A DNA stretch of 64,000 bases. Origin: Strix aluco (taxonomy: Eukaryota; Chordata; Aves; Strigiformes; Strigidae). The position numbers and the translations under genes were made by a program. The stretch is taken from contig NC_133971.1 of assembly GCF_031877795.1 (NCBI RefSeq), positions 94,308,654-94,372,653 of the forward strand, written 5' to 3'. A model generated the notes under the pieces. That model had not been told where the DNA came from. It did no database searches and was given only the letters and a program-made list of their open reading frames with translations. Below, piece after piece: positions 1 through 27,821 of the stretch; position 1 is the stretch's first letter, and each line of letters begins with the position of its first letter.

Positions 1-3000
1 CTTGATCTGGCTGTGGTTTTTCTTTGTTACTGCAATATACATGTTTTAATTTCTTTTTTACTTGGAAGCTCAGACCTTAGGAGCTTTTTTTTTTTTTTTT
101 TCTTTTTGAAGACTGTAGTGGTAATACTTGAGTCGTGGCTCATCACAAAGGATATTCTGCCTGCAAATTTGCTGACTTGCTTAGACCCTTCTACAGTATG
201 TTATGATGGATGGTGGCCAAGTTATCTTAAGATTCGTAGCATAGATCAAAATGCTGAGTTGTACCTGGTGAATGCCATTAAACACACTTATTTGCCTTAT
301 GTTATTATCTTTAGCATCAACATGGTTGTAACACCAGCCCTTATACTGGTATTAAAAATTCTCAGGCCTGTATATTTACAGGCATCGTAGAGCATTTTTG
401 CGTAACTGCTGCTAAAAATCTGTGTTCGTATTCTTTAGAATAGAATAGTTGGGTTGGAAGGGACCTCCAGCGATCATCTGAAGCGCTCTGAGGTGACACA
501 GGACTGTTACCTGATCAGTTTGTACAAAAAGGTGGCAAATCTGCCTCAGTCTTGCCGTTTAAAGGCTTCCTGAGCCCCAAATGTGTCATCTGATCCTTAG
601 CACATGTAGAATCTTTTTTTTTTTTTTTCTTTGATTTTAACTTTGCAGCCTGGTTGGATTTCCATCACAACTGTTTATTTCAGGCTTCTTGTGCACGCGG
701 TTGCAAACCTAGCTTGCATTCTTCGCTGATCTGGCAGCATGTGCTGCCTCTTCCCCTGCCTCCCCCGTTGGGCATCGCTATCAGCCTTCCTCACCAGCAT
801 CTCTGGACCTTCAGCATCGTGGCTTTTCTGAGCTGATCTGCAAGACCGCTTCCCTTTCTCCATCAAAAACTTTTCAAAGGGCCGTTGCTGCCCTGACACC
901 TGCAGGAACTGTTTTTCCAGTTGTGCTAAGGCTGTACTATATTTTTAAACTTTTTTTCTTTAAATACAGCACTTCACTGTATATTTTTCTGTATCTAATT
1001 CTTGGCGTCTTAGCATCTTAATTCTTAGCATCTTAGTTTTTAAAACTAAGTGTTACTTGATCACTCCCAATCGTATTACTTCTGTAATTTGTCCTGCAAA
1101 CAATGAAGTCTCCAAGAGTCTCACGTTGTCTCTGGAAAATACTTAGTTTGCTGTAGAAACGTAACGAATAAAATATATGCTAACAAAGTGACATGGAGGG
1201 GGTTTTGGCCTTTTGCCCATATCTTAAAGTAATTATCGAGTGGCATTTGGACTGTCACATTTTTAGACCGAGTTTCTTGGTGAATTTGATCCCTCCGCAG
1301 CTGCGATTGGCTTAAACCCTACTGTAAATGAATAGGGTGGCGTATCATATCAGCGTCGAGCCTGGATTAACCATCTTGCCCAAGCTGTTGGATTGCTGAT
1401 TGCCTGGATCATATTCCCTGACTTCCAGCTCCATCCATAACCGCCTGGTTTGTCTGCGTAAGCGTATTATTTCCTTTTCTTGTTTGGGGTTGATCGTTCT
1501 CCCCAAATCACAAAGTGTGGCTTTTGTGGGAGGAGAGGGGGAAGATAAGTGACTTGTGAGTGTAAAAAGTCTTCATTTAAGGCTGTTCTTAATATGTAGA
1601 AAGAATGGGAGTTCTTTTTAAGAAATCTGTAACTCCTCGGCAAATTTCAACTGCGTTAGAGTACTGGAAATGGGAATTGTTTGGAGGAAGAAATTGTTCA
1701 GATAAGTTTCAAAATTTGATGGGGGTTTAGGTGAAGTCTTCGTATTTTTTTTAGCAGCCCCTACCCTTAGGTCTCAGTTGAACTTCTGTTCGACTGTAAA
1801 AGCAGGGAAATCAAGTCTGTGTGTTGTTTTTTTTTTTTTTTTCTAACCGCGAAAAGCAGAAAAACTTTTCTTTTTCTAAACCCCTTGCTCCTTCTTCAGA
1901 CCGTGCGTGTGTGTCTGTGCGTCTGCGTGCTTTTTAGATGAAGAATTTCAAACTGAAATACACCTCAGCAAGTCTCGGGCCTCGCGTGAGGCCTTCCAAA
2001 TGATCAGATCTCTTAAATACCTAGTTTGCTGCCTGAAGAGTTGCTGCAAATATTTGGAAGTCATGGCTCATGCTGGTTTTGTTACCCTTGTTTTTTGGCA
2101 TGTAAAAGCACCGTGCTAGCTTATAATATTCTCTTGCTGGTGCAGCTGAAGAGAGATACTGGCAAACAAGGTGGAGTAGTAATTTTCTGTTCCATAAATG
2201 CATTGATTATCCCTCTGGGTGAGATCTCGTTGGCTTTTTGTACTTTGCTCTGTTTTTTCTAGTTGATCAGGAGCACCTTGCTGCCACAAATGGGAAATGC
2301 TCTCCTGGAGCTCTGAGGAGGAGAAGATGCTGAACATTAAACCCTGTTTTCTAGTCACGCTAGTAAAATGATCGCTGCTTTGAGAGGGAGAATGTAGCAG
2401 TTGATCTGAGAACAGTTTGAGTCAGTACGGTGCTTATTTTTCTTTTCTGCCCATAAGATAAATGTAAGTGCAATCAAAGCACTAGTGTGAGAGCTCAGTA
2501 ATGTTACTTCCACGTAGATAAGTCAATAATATATTTGATTTTAGTTATATGAGGTAGCATGCTGTTATAGATGCCTGTGTTTTTAGAATCTATTTATATT
2601 GTTCAGGTAACCATTTCTGGCAGAATTATCCACAGACGTGAAAATGAGGCATGTGGCACCAGTGTTGCATTTTTAATTTTAGACAGCTGCTTCATGTTTT
2701 GAATTTCATTGCACGGGCTAAAAAGATACATCACCCTTCAGCGAGGCAGCCGCGGGGAGGTAGGATGTACGGCAGAATTACGGTTGTTTGCTCAAGTCTG
2801 CATCAGTCTTGGAGGAAGAGTTTCAGCTCATGGTCACTTATCAGTTCTCTGAGATAGCGGCGTGTTGGCTACAGATCATCAAAAGTGGTTTTAATTGCCT
2901 GGCAATCTTAACTTCTTTTGTCTTTCAGATTTGTCTCCTCTTCAGAGGATCTTATTCTTGTTCCAATATTTCAGACTATGGCAGAACACTAGTTGTTGTT

Positions 3001-6000
3001 CCCTTGTTTTGTAACGTACCTGTTACTGAAATAAATGACTTTCTATAACGTAGAGGTAACTTCTCGATAACTTTGTAACTTGTTAGCGTTTCACATCATC
3101 TTACCCTATTTTTTTTTTATTTCTTCTGTGTTCTGCTCGCATCACACCATAGCAAAAGGGAGAGAAATACCTTTTTGTTCCTTGGGAGGCGAAGCTGAGA
3201 GCTCCACTCCAAGCGCTGTCTCCTGCTGCTGCTTTTCTCATGTTCCCTGTCTCTTCTCTCTGCCCCTTTTCCCCCAAAGCACACTCTCACCCATTTCTTT
3301 TTCCAGGAAATTCCTGGATAGAGGGAAGTAAAAAGATCTTTGCTCAGTATATTTGGCCCTACCTATTCCACTGTAAATTTAAGCTTGAGCTGTAGTGTGG
3401 GATCACCTACTTGAGGGGGGGGGGGTGGACGTGCTAAGGAGCGGTTTTGAAGTTTCATTCTCTCATCAAGTACAAGTTAAATCACACGAGCGTGCTGTTG
3501 TTTTGCAGAACATCTAGCTCTCCACGTCTGAGGGCATGCTGGAACCTTATCTTCAAAGGCTATCTTCTAAAAATAAAACTCATTAAGATTGCATTTTGCT
3601 TTTATTTGCACACATGAAAGTAATATAGTAAGAAGGTGTTAAGGCACTTCTTGAATGTGTGACTCAGTCAAAGATAGGCTTGTAGAGTTATTTTGTGAGA
3701 AACTAAATTTGTGGAACGTAAAAAATTGGCTTCTCTGCACAATATACTGATGCTTCTGGTGCTGCAGGAGAAACAACGTCACAGCGTTTTATCAATACTA
3801 TCAATCAGATTGATAGCCACTGACCTCGCCCCCTTTTTCTGGGGATCAAAACGACAAGATTAAATAGCAGATTTCTGTAGAAGGAACTTCTACAGGGAGG
3901 CTCCTGAATTACCGTGCAATTACGCACCAGCAGTGTGTAACAGGATTCAAAATCCTAAACAAGTGGCCCGGCTTTCAAAAGTGCTGAACAGTCAGAAGCT
4001 CCTATTGAGCGCAGTGGCAGCTGAGGGGTGACTCAACATTTCTGAAGATCATTCCACTTAAATAAGGATTTATTTGCTTGATCTTAGTCTTCTGAAAGTC
4101 AGCAAGCAAAATTCTCATTCATGGTTTTAGGGGTGTAGAAGATAGAGCTCCATGTCTCATTTTAAGCATCTCTTTATTTAAAGGTCTTTTGGCTAATAGT
4201 TTTATCAAGTCACTTATTTATGATTACTTATGCATATCTATCTGGGATGCTGTTTCATATTTAAGAAAAATGATGTTCTATTCTGTTTTATCTGGCAAGC
4301 TTTTACGGATTTAATGCGAGTGCGAGTTGCCATGGAGAATGACTGGCAGGTTAAGCTTGACTTTCCAAAGAGGCTTACGGAGTTGAAGCGTAAAAAAAAC
4401 TAACATTGAGGGAAAAACTTTAATATCTAGGTAAAATTATCGTAGTCAAACTTTGAGGTAATTGTTTTCCTTTGGGAGAAATTAGGTCCAGAAGCATCCT
4501 TACAAAAGAAGAAAATGGAGGGGGGGGGGGGGAAGGCTTTGCAATGTGGTTTTTTATTTTCCAAGTATACCAAAGCATGCTGTATTAAAGTTGAAATTGG
4601 AGAAAATATTAAATAGGGAAGACTTTGTTTCCTTTTATAGTAGTGCTGGATTTGTGTTACTGTATTCCTTTACAGGAGGGGAAGCCCTGCATTCACACTG
4701 TAATTTGTGTGATGCGTTACCTTTGTAAATTAACATCCCACTCTTAATTTTGTGCAACGCATTTGTTTCCAATAAATAGCTGCTGCTACTGTACCTCTGA
4801 TAACATGGAAAATTCCAGTGCAGTAACAGGTCTTTGACTGGATGTGTTCCTCAGACAATGCGAACAAACTTTTTCCCCTTAACTATTGAACTCAGATATA
4901 TTTTATTGAAATTGCTGAGAACACGTTAGTTTTGGAAAGGCTTATATTTTAAGCTTACTCAGAAAATGTAAATGTAGTAAAATCACTTACGTATATATGC
5001 TGCCAGTGTCTTAAGAAAGTCAGACCCCAGAGTTGGTAGAATGGTGTTCGTGGGTGACTACTTGAAGAACCAAAGCAGCTTTTTGACATTAGACTCCTTT
5101 TCTGTGAGTGCACAAAACCTGCTGTCCTATGTTTCTGGATAAAACGTAGTAATTAGCTTGCTCAGAACTGAGAAAATCAGGCCAGCTCTTCTTCTGATTT
5201 GTGAATTAAAGGAAACTTCAAAAGGGTGAGGTTTGCTGGCTTTGAGAAGGATGACTTCACGACCAGAAACCGCTGCAGGTTCTTAACAAATGGAGTTTAA
5301 AGGCCAAATGTGTTAGGAGGGGCTTACTCCTTATCTTATATTCAGTGTAATTAAGGCAGCTCTGTTTGAGACTATTTGGAAGTGCTTTTTTAGTGACTTC
5401 AGTTGCTTCATCTTGATCCAGAAGAAGCTGGATCCAAACAGGGAAAGACAAATGTGCCAGTTGGGGTTTTCAGATACGAAGATACATACGATACTAATTT
5501 ACATAAATGTGTATTAAGCTAATGGCCAGGTACAATTTGTGCCTTTCTGATCAGCAGAGAGAAATAGAGTTAGTCTGAGGTCAGAACATAGCTGAAACTA
5601 TTTGAACAGGATTATTACATAAAGATGACAGATGATTCTGGTGTGCATTCATGCTTCTTCACTATTCAAATTTGGTTTAAGTCAATGCCCCTTGATTCCC
5701 AGTCAGTATTTTCACTTGGTTTCATCCTACCAGTATAAAACATAGGAAATTATTGTCACTGTTCTCCTTTTCCTCATTCAGAGCCTGTTCATCTAATAAT
5801 CCCTACCTTTCTATATGTACATACTATGTGTACATGTATATAAACTATAATCTTTATTTAAATATTGTTACTAGGGGAAAAAAAATAATCTTATATCTAA
5901 AACTGTGCAAGCAGTGTCTTAAGCATGTTTTAGCTATCATGGGACAAGCAATGCAGTTTTTTCATGTGCTTTTAATATCCTGCACTTAGCTTGAAAATAA

Positions 6001-6086
6001 AAGAAGCAAAAAGCCACAGACTTCCTTAGAAACATGATCTGCAATTTGTTAAAAACAATTCTAATGTAGATATTTTTTCCTCCTAG
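1..6086 (+). other. SMAD4 intron 1 / 5' flank, no coding exon seen
   Basis: AT-rich, no CpG island and no plausible coding exon; the open frames here are short and lack family similarity. It ends in a pyrimidine-rich acceptor at 6086. In mammals the non-coding first exon of SMAD4 lies well upstream, so this is most likely intron. It contains T-runs, G-runs (3415-3425 and 4520-4532) and a CR1 scrap near 437-500. Confidence 0.7.
437..500 (-). mobile_element. Old CR1 3'-end fragment
   Basis: The stretch reading gggttggaagggacct followed by gatcatctg is the reverse complement of the conserved 3' end of avian CR1 LINEs. Only about 60 bp remain and the tail is diverged, so it is an old truncated copy within SMAD4 intron 1. 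Confidence 0.7.
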
Positions 6087-20629
<14,543 letters not shown>

Positions 20630-21755
20630 GATCCCTCTGCTGCACTGCTGTGGGCCGTTATCTTGTGAGGATGGTGGATTGTAAAATACAATTCTGTTTA
20701 TAACCTGAAGATATATTTTACTTTTGTTCTGCTTAATCTTCTAAAACCGGGTTTTAAAAATGTGTTTGCCGCCTTGCTCTTAGAAAGAAACTGAACATGC
20801 AGAATTTGGATTTTGGTTATTTTCAGAACTTAATTGTCATAATACATGGCTCAGGGCTTAAAGTGAAAGGTAAACGCCTTATAGAGACTTTACAGTATTG
20901 GGTTGTTCCCGTTGAAACTTTCCTTCTCTATTCTGGCATCTTGGTGATAAGCCTCACAGGAGCCTTTTGTATGCAGAATATATATTATATATATATTTAT
21001 ATCTGAAAATTCCTTCTAATAGTTATAAACATTTACCTTATAGCAACTTTAAAATTCCAACTGATTTGTGATGTTCTTTTTAGGGAACAATAGTTAACAG
21101 ACGACTTCCTTTATTTTGTTGACTATCTTGTTATGATTTTTCCAGATTAAAACGTAGAAGCTGCCAAAAAGTGAGGGATGAGACATACGTTGTTGGCATT
21201 GATTAAAAATAGCGAGGAAAAGAAATGGGGCTTTTCCCTTCACTAGTTTTTAAAAAAAAGATATCTTAGATTTTTATTTATATAGACACGTGAGTTTTAA
21301 AACACTAAAGGAAACGGATACTTTCAGTGCTGGCACTCAATTTAAATATAACAGGAAATACCCAGTCTGCAAAGTTGCCACTGAAATTGCATGATGAGGA
21401 CGTAATGGCAGGAACATATTTTCATAACTACTACTGACTTTATGATTTTACTCAAGTAAAACTTGGCAGGTATTTTCAAAAGTTGCATGACTCTTTTTAC
21501 TTGCATATACCATTAAATCCTGTAGAATATGACATCGATATTTAGGATCCAGTTTTTGTATCTGTTCACCATTTCCACTCAGGGCAAGATGGCAAACTTG
21601 TTTTTATACCTCTTGGTTCTTTTCAGCCCTATGCCATCAACGACCGTATCAATTGGCAATGACTTTGTATAGAGAATTTATAGTAGAAAAAAATGCAAAT
21701 GTATTGACTGTATGACAGATACAATATGTATGCTTTCTCTCTAGTTAATAGTATA

Positions 21756-21761
21756 AATAAA
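21756..21761 (+). promoter_or_regulatory. SMAD4: Proximal SMAD4 poly(A) signal AATAAA
   Basis: Canonical hexamer about 1.13 kb past the stop codon. A T-rich run at 21780-21794 lies about 20 bp downstream and would serve as the U-rich downstream element. Confidence 0.65.
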
Positions 21762-22110
21762 ATCATGAAAACCCTGATTATTTTTTTTTTTTTTATAAAT
21801 TTAGTTTGCTTCTATTCTGTAATTCTGCACCTTGAAACCATTGATCTTGAGTGATGGATTATTTTCCTTTGCAAGACCAGCAGCAGCAGCCAATAGTGGT
21901 AGGAATTTTAGTCGGTTTAAACATGCCAGGAAAGCAAGTCCCAATTTTTCTTCCCTTTATTCTTCGGTAAAATGTCCTGAGGATATCTCTTTTTGGCTAT
22001 TTGATGGGATACGAGGAACAGGAATTCCTCATTTTTCAGCACGTGTGCAGGGAGTTGGAGCTTAGTTAAGTTGGAACCTACAGATTTCTAAGCCTGGTGA
22101 AGTCCTTCAA

Positions 22111-22151
22111 GCGCTGCCAGTTCGTGCTGCGCCGAGCCGACCTGGCAGCGC
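22111..22151 (+). other. GC-rich inverted repeat (10-bp stem, 21-nt loop)
   Basis: GCGCTGCCAG at 22111-22120 pairs perfectly with CTGGCAGCGC at 22142-22151, leaving a 21-nt loop that is itself GC-rich. It stands out in AT-rich surroundings. The stem is too short for a microRNA precursor; it could form a stable RNA hairpin if the long 3' UTR is transcribed. Confidence 0.7.
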
Positions 22152-25100
22152 AGTCGTAGCGGTTAACAGAAGTAGAAGTCTTGGAAAAGCTTATTCTGAA
22201 GCTTTTTGCCAAATTTCTTGCATAGTTTCAGCCATCTGCAGAGGGCTACGAGGCACAGCGTTTAGGTGTTGCTTCCCCCGTGCTCTGGGGGAAAGAAGTC
22301 AGCAGTTATTGTTTCGCTCTTGGCTGTGGAAGCAGAAAAGACAGGTGATTTGGGGAGCGATGGCCACAAAGGGATGAGTTTTCTCCCAATTTTCATTAAC
22401 AGTGTTGCCTTATTCAGACTCCCTTCTACTGAGATCACTTCCCCCCCCCCCCCCGCCTCTTACACGGCGGTTTCTTGATATTTGAAAAAACAGTGTTTGC
22501 TTTTCTCAAGCCTTTTAGTTTAAAACTTTTTTTTTTTTTCATTTTCCTTTCTCTCCTAATGATCTAGTTTGTCCCAAAAGCAAGCTGCTTCAGATTCTTG
22601 AGGAACACTTTAGAGGATTCTGACTACATCCTCAGAGAAGCTGATTAACCAGCAGCTCAGCTACGCTTCATCCGCAACAGAAAACGCGATTTGGGGGAAG
22701 AAATGAAAAAACCGACTACACGTTCTTCTTGCCAACCTCCCTTTTGAGTTGTCTTACTGCTGGGTTCGAGGTGCCTCGGCTTTTGGGAAGCATCTGGCCT
22801 TCTGACTGATTAATTGCTTATCACAGACTGTTAATTTGATCAGGAATCCACGTGTTTACTCCCGGTTTAATTTGCAGGTTTGCAGGGTGCTGATCTTGGT
22901 GGGTGACTGGTCTGTTTATGCTTCACAGAAAACCCTCTGTAGCGGTTGTTACGTTTTGATTGTGCCAAATTTTGATGAAATAGTGGAAGATTGCTTCCGC
23001 CTATTGGTGGTGGTGCCTGTATTGCAGCCTGAAAGAATTCAGCTGTTAAAACCAGGGTTTTTTTTGCAGATATTTGACGAGTCTCCTTAAGTCTCTACCT
23101 ACAGTGAACGCTAGTATTTAAATGGCCAAAACCATTCTGAATAGAACCACACAATGATGTCAGCTGAGTTTATCAGAGCCAAGAAATCACAAGCTCCGCG
23201 TCAGGAGGGATGTGAACGTTGCGCGAGGCAGGAAAAATCCTGAGGTGGAATTCATCTTCTCCACCAGGCAGTTACTGATAAGATACGATCATAACTTAAA
23301 GGGCAAAATGAGAGAATATCATTCTTAGTTTTTAATAGGCCTTTAACTTAAATTCTGTACTTTTTATTTCTTATGACAAGGCCTAAAAGGCAGCGCATAA
23401 TGGATTGGAAACCCTTCAGCGGCAGCACATTGAATCTTTGACAGTCTTGCCTTTATGTCTTCAAAAAAGAGCTGCAGCTACTTGACAGCCCTGACGATCC
23501 CCGTATGCGCTGTAGGCAGGGATGTCACCAATGCCAGAATCACGTCTCCTCTTCAGCTCTGAATGTCTCCAAAACATAGAATTCAACAAGTATTTTTATT
23601 TTTTTTTTTTTTTTCAGCTAGCGCTCTCTTGCTTGCAATCCAGTTCCCGTGGGTGCTGCGCTTCTTTCCATGAAGTAATTACCCCTCTTGTTTCTCACCC
23701 TCAATTAGGCCCTCCTCAAAACGAGCATTGTGCTGGAGTACTTGGTAATTTCACTTTGTGTGCTGGAGAGCTGGGATTAGCACCGGAAGGTTTAGACAGC
23801 TTTAGCCGTGTTAAGTTTTGAAAGCGAGGGCATTTAAAATGAACCCGGAAGAGATGTAGGAGAGGAAAATTTTTCCCTGGGATGGTTTAAAAGTATTTTA
23901 ATTCTAACGGGAATCCCTCGGAAGGAGCTGTAACCGCTAAGCGGTGCTGGTTAGAAATTGTTCTTTACGCTGCTTTTTGGGGCAGATGATGAGAATGATG
24001 GGGACTTGGCCCCGATAAAAATCACTTCGTTAACAGCTCTAACGTCCTGAAGACCTGGGAGATTATCTGGCTGCTTTACAGAGTAGATGGACCTAAAGCA
24101 CAAAGGAGACAACGCTCTCCCCCAGTCACGGAACAGGGCTGTAGCAGCAGTAGTCATTGAACTTGTGTCCAACTCCTGTGCCTTACCTTAGAACCATCTT
24201 TCTTGTGACACTTCTAAAAGACGACAGTGTCCTCTCTGCGTAGCTCAGGAACGACTGCCTCAATTCTTTTCCTAGGAACCATTAAAAAAATTCCTATGCC
24301 AGTGTATATAGGGGAGGCTTCTGCCTCTGAACCCTTCCAGTGTTGTTTACGTCTTGATGGTGGTCTTTGAGACATCTTTAATCTCTTCTTTTGAAGAGTA
24401 AAGCGCTTTAGAAAGGACTGTCTCCTTGATTTGCCTTTTTTTTTTTTTACTCTGCGACAGCAGAGTGACTGGGATGGCTGGTCACTTCTTTGATGCAACC
24501 CGTTAAAGACAGCCAGATGGGTCTTCCTCTAAGTGGGATTCAGACTTTTTTATTTGAAATCCTCTTTCCTCCCCCTCCTTCTCCTGGCAGGCCCCACGCT
24601 ATGTAACATCTGCTCTATAAAATCATAAGATTCTTCATTGTCAGGTATTGTTAAGAACACAATTGTTGAGAGGTTATTTTTTTTTAAAGACTGAAACATT
24701 AATGGTTTTGCCTGGTCCTGCTGATAACGGGAGCGTTTCCATGACTGGTGACAGGTTTTTGGGGACTTCTCAGGGCTGAGATTTGCAGGTTGCCTGTCGT
24801 TATCGGGCAGTTGCGTGAGCCGTGAGCACCAAGTTCTCCTGAAACACAACCAAGGGAAACACTTCTCCACCGCTCACGTAGGAGCTGGATGCCCAACGTA
24901 TCCTTCCGTTGTGTCATCCCCCTCCCGAAACGCTTTTATCTCAAGGGGCTGGTCCTGAAAATGATCTGGAAGACGCCAAAGCTGCCGCGTGTGACGCTGC
25001 TGAGGTCCCCTCCCGCCTCCCTGAGAGCTGCCCTGAGTGAAAATTTCCCTTGGGGCCACCTGGGGGAAAGCGGAACTGCTGCCGACAAAAATCTCAGAGA

Positions 25101-25502
25101 GTTTTCAGCACTGTTGGCTGCTGTTGTGCCTTGTGAGCGACGCATCGCTCCTAAATTCCCCAGGATTTCATTCTTTCAAGCTCACCAAAATCACCTAGCG
25201 CTTTCTTGCTCCAGTACCTTTTTCTGTGGCTTTTTGGTGAAATTTGGTAGCGCTACTAAGTTGTGATTCAGCTGGATTGAGAGCTGCGAAGTACCCGTAA
25301 CCCAAAACTCACCGTGAGAGGGTTTTTTGAGCATGAAAGCCTAGTTAAGCATTTCTTCTTTTAGCCATTGCCTTTTGATAAGCGGTCAACGGAATTCCCA
25401 GTAGTTCCTTTGTAGCTTACTGTATGTTTTTCATTAGACCTAGTTTGTGGATAATATACTGTAGTTAACTTTCCTGAAATTCTGTAACAGAGTATGTTTT
25501 TG

Positions 25503-25508
25503 ATTAAA
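25503..25508 (+). promoter_or_regulatory. SMAD4: Candidate distal SMAD4 poly(A) signal ATTAAA
   Basis: The common variant hexamer in an AT-rich tail (gtatgtttttgattaaaaa). A GTCTTTGG/TTTATTT-rich segment follows, and the sequence then becomes GC-rich. Position fits a long 3' UTR isoform; unproven. Confidence 0.4.
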
Positions 25509-25752
25509 AAAGGTAAAGATTCAAGTCTTTGGCCTCTTTATTTAATTTCATGGAGAGCTTTCACCCTGTTTGTGGCTATCCACACTGCTCGCTGCGGCCT
25601 CCAACCGTGTCGTAGAGCTCGCCGGGGCAGGACTGTGACTTAGTCCCACGTGTCAAATATTTGGGTGCAACCCCCCCAAAGCCACGTCCAGCGTGGCACA
25701 CGGGGCAGCTGAAGGCTCACAGGTACCCCTCTACCCCACGCTGGTGGGGCAG

Positions 25753-25890
25753 AACCGTTTTGTGGGTGTTCATATTAATGGAAATTATTTTTAAACCACC
25801 GGCCGAGCTCTGGGGAGGGGGTGTTTTAAACCATTTTGTGGGTGCTCATATTAATGGAAATTAGTTTTAAACCACCGGCCCAGCTCTGGG
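25753..25890 (+). repeat. Two-copy tandem duplication, 76-bp period
   Basis: The segment aacc[g/a]ttttgtgggtg through agctctggg at 25753-25814 recurs at 25829-25890 with only a few substitutions. The offset is 76 bp. Confidence 0.85.
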
Positions 25891-27361
25891 TCTTGGAGCA
25901 AGGACCAGAGCGAGTATCAGGTCTCTGCAGCCATATGTGTCGGTGAGTGAGTGGGATCCTGTGATAAAAAAGTGCCCGGGAGCTCCGTTCCATCCGCTGC
26001 TGAGGTCACCAGGCTGCAAAACTCCTCTCAGTAACTAAATAAAACCGCCACCAGTCACGGGATCCAGGACTAAAGCAGGAGGCGGGCAACGCGCTTGCAG
26101 TGCTCTGGGGCTCTGCTGGGCTCCGTGAGCAACCACATCCCATGGTTAGAGAAAGGGAAAAAAAGGCAAAACAACTCTCTGAAGCCCAATGATTTACGAG
26201 CGTGAGAAAATGCCTTTTTAAATCACAGAGCCTGTTTAACTCTGAGCAGAAACGTCAGCGCGCTGTCTGCACCGGGATGGAGGGCACCGATGTCATCGCG
26301 TGTCCTGAGGTGCCAGATTAACAACTGTAATACAAATGGTGATAATTTCCCCCAAAAAAACATCTTCCTGGAGGTACCGAAACTAAAACTCTTCCCGTTC
26401 AGCTGCACAGTCCCTCCCTAAACTCATCAACCATCACTTTAAGCCAGTTTTAGCTCCTTAGCCCTCCAGAAATCTTTCCAGACCCCCTCCCGGTGCTGTT
26501 AGCAACCCTTTTGCAACTGGTCGTGGCCAAACCGTTGGATCTCACACTGGTATTACCCTCTAAAGCACCGAACAACCCTGCCGGCACATGATGCCGCGCA
26601 TTTAACCCCCACCCTGACGCGACCACACGGCTGTAGGCTCGGCCTAAATCCATGCCACAAAGCTAAAGCAGGACCAGAAAGTCTTAGTCTGAGCACCAGC
26701 TCCTCCTCACCCGCGAGTGGAGTGTGGGCTTCCCGTTCTGGGCAAAAAGATCACGAGTCTGGGGTGTATTTTTTTTCATCTTTCCTTGGCCTACGTGTAC
26801 AAACATGTATTTTTTTTGACAGCGCGCACGCCGAAAAGGATGGGGGAGATGCTGTACAGGGTGGGGGGGTGCAGCACTGACCACCCCCTGTTGCCAGCTG
26901 CTGGTACAGTGTATGCCCATGGCAAAATCCCTCTTTCAGCCTCATCCGTAGCCTTGCTGTGGGTCGATGTGAGGCCCCTGCCCTGTCCCTGGTGTTCAAC
27001 AGCTCTTGAGCAGCAGCTGGGGCCCACGAGCGCGTCTGGCTGCTGGAGGGGGGACCCCAAACCCCCCCCTGGGTTTGGACAGGATGGTGCCAGCCTGGCA
27101 CTGCGAGCTGCAGTGTTTGAAATCCTGCAAAAACAAAGGGGTTTGGGGTTTTTTTTTTTGGGGGGGGGGGGTGTTGCTCCATAGCTGCTCCTGGGGGGGT
27201 GGTGGGGGGTGGTAGTGGTGGTGCGGAGATGGTGTCACACCGTGTGCCCTGAGAGGCCTTTTAGGACACAGGGATTGGGGGTCCTGGGGCTCCCCTGGCA
27301 CGGATGGACTGGGGACAAGCGCTGCTGAAGCCGTCCCAGGCTGGTGAGCGCAGCAGTGACG

Positions 27362-27429
27362 TCCCGCTGGCCACAGCACCCATCCCGCTGGCCACAGCAC
27401 CATCCCACTGGCCACAGCACCGTCCCGCC
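27362..27429 (+). repeat. Short tandem repeat, three 20-21 bp units
   Basis: Units start with TCCC[g/a]CTGG and continue CCACAGCACC at 27362, 27383 and 27403, followed by a partial fourth unit at 27423. Confidence 0.85.
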
Positions 27430-27821
27430 TCGCTTTTATGCCTCACATCTGGGTCAAGACGGCCTCTGCAACACCCGATGGGTCCCCGTGGCAGCCCCCT
27501 GCCCACCCACCGGTGCTGTTTGGGAGCACTGGGGTGACCCACAGGGCTCAAGGCCACCCCCCAAGGGAGTCTGGCTGGGGTGCTGCCACAGGGCCATGGC
27601 TGTACCCCAGTGGGGGGGGGATTGGGGGCTGCTGTGTGGTGCCGGACATCTCAGGGCCTCCAGGGTGGGTGCCACTAGATGTCCGTAGTGCTCCGTCTGC
27701 CGGCGCGGGACATGTCGGCTGCGGGTGGGGAAAGGGGCTGAAGCCCACCTGGGGCCATGACAGCCCCTTGGGCCTGGCCAAGGGGGGGTCACGGGGGGGG
27801 CAGCGTTCGAGGGACCCAGAA

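Larger units (their letters stand above)
20630..25520 (+). other. SMAD4: SMAD4 3' UTR (short and candidate long forms)
   Basis: AT-rich non-coding sequence after the SMAD4 stop. A canonical AATAAA at 21756 followed by a T-run would end a 1.1-kb UTR. A second candidate, ATTAAA at 25503, would give about 4.9 kb, in line with the long UTR of mammalian SMAD4. Base composition changes to GC-rich just after the distal site. Contains a C14 run at 22441-22454 and a GC-rich inverted repeat at 22111-22151. The extent beyond 21780 is inference. Confidence 0.55.
25521..27814. other. Intergenic DNA, GC-rich, no gene recognised
   Basis: Between the SMAD4 tail and the U2/CR1 block. It holds a 76-bp tandem duplication, a 20/21-bp triple repeat, and G/C runs near 27160-27171 and 27781-27800. 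Overlapping open frames on both strands here reflect high GC content and resemble no protein I know. Confidence 0.7.

Noticed and set aside
13..390. 125-codon open frame at the left edge as a possible upstream gene end
   Set aside because: Hydrophobic chance frame containing a poly-Phe run from a T tract; no family match and no splice structure.
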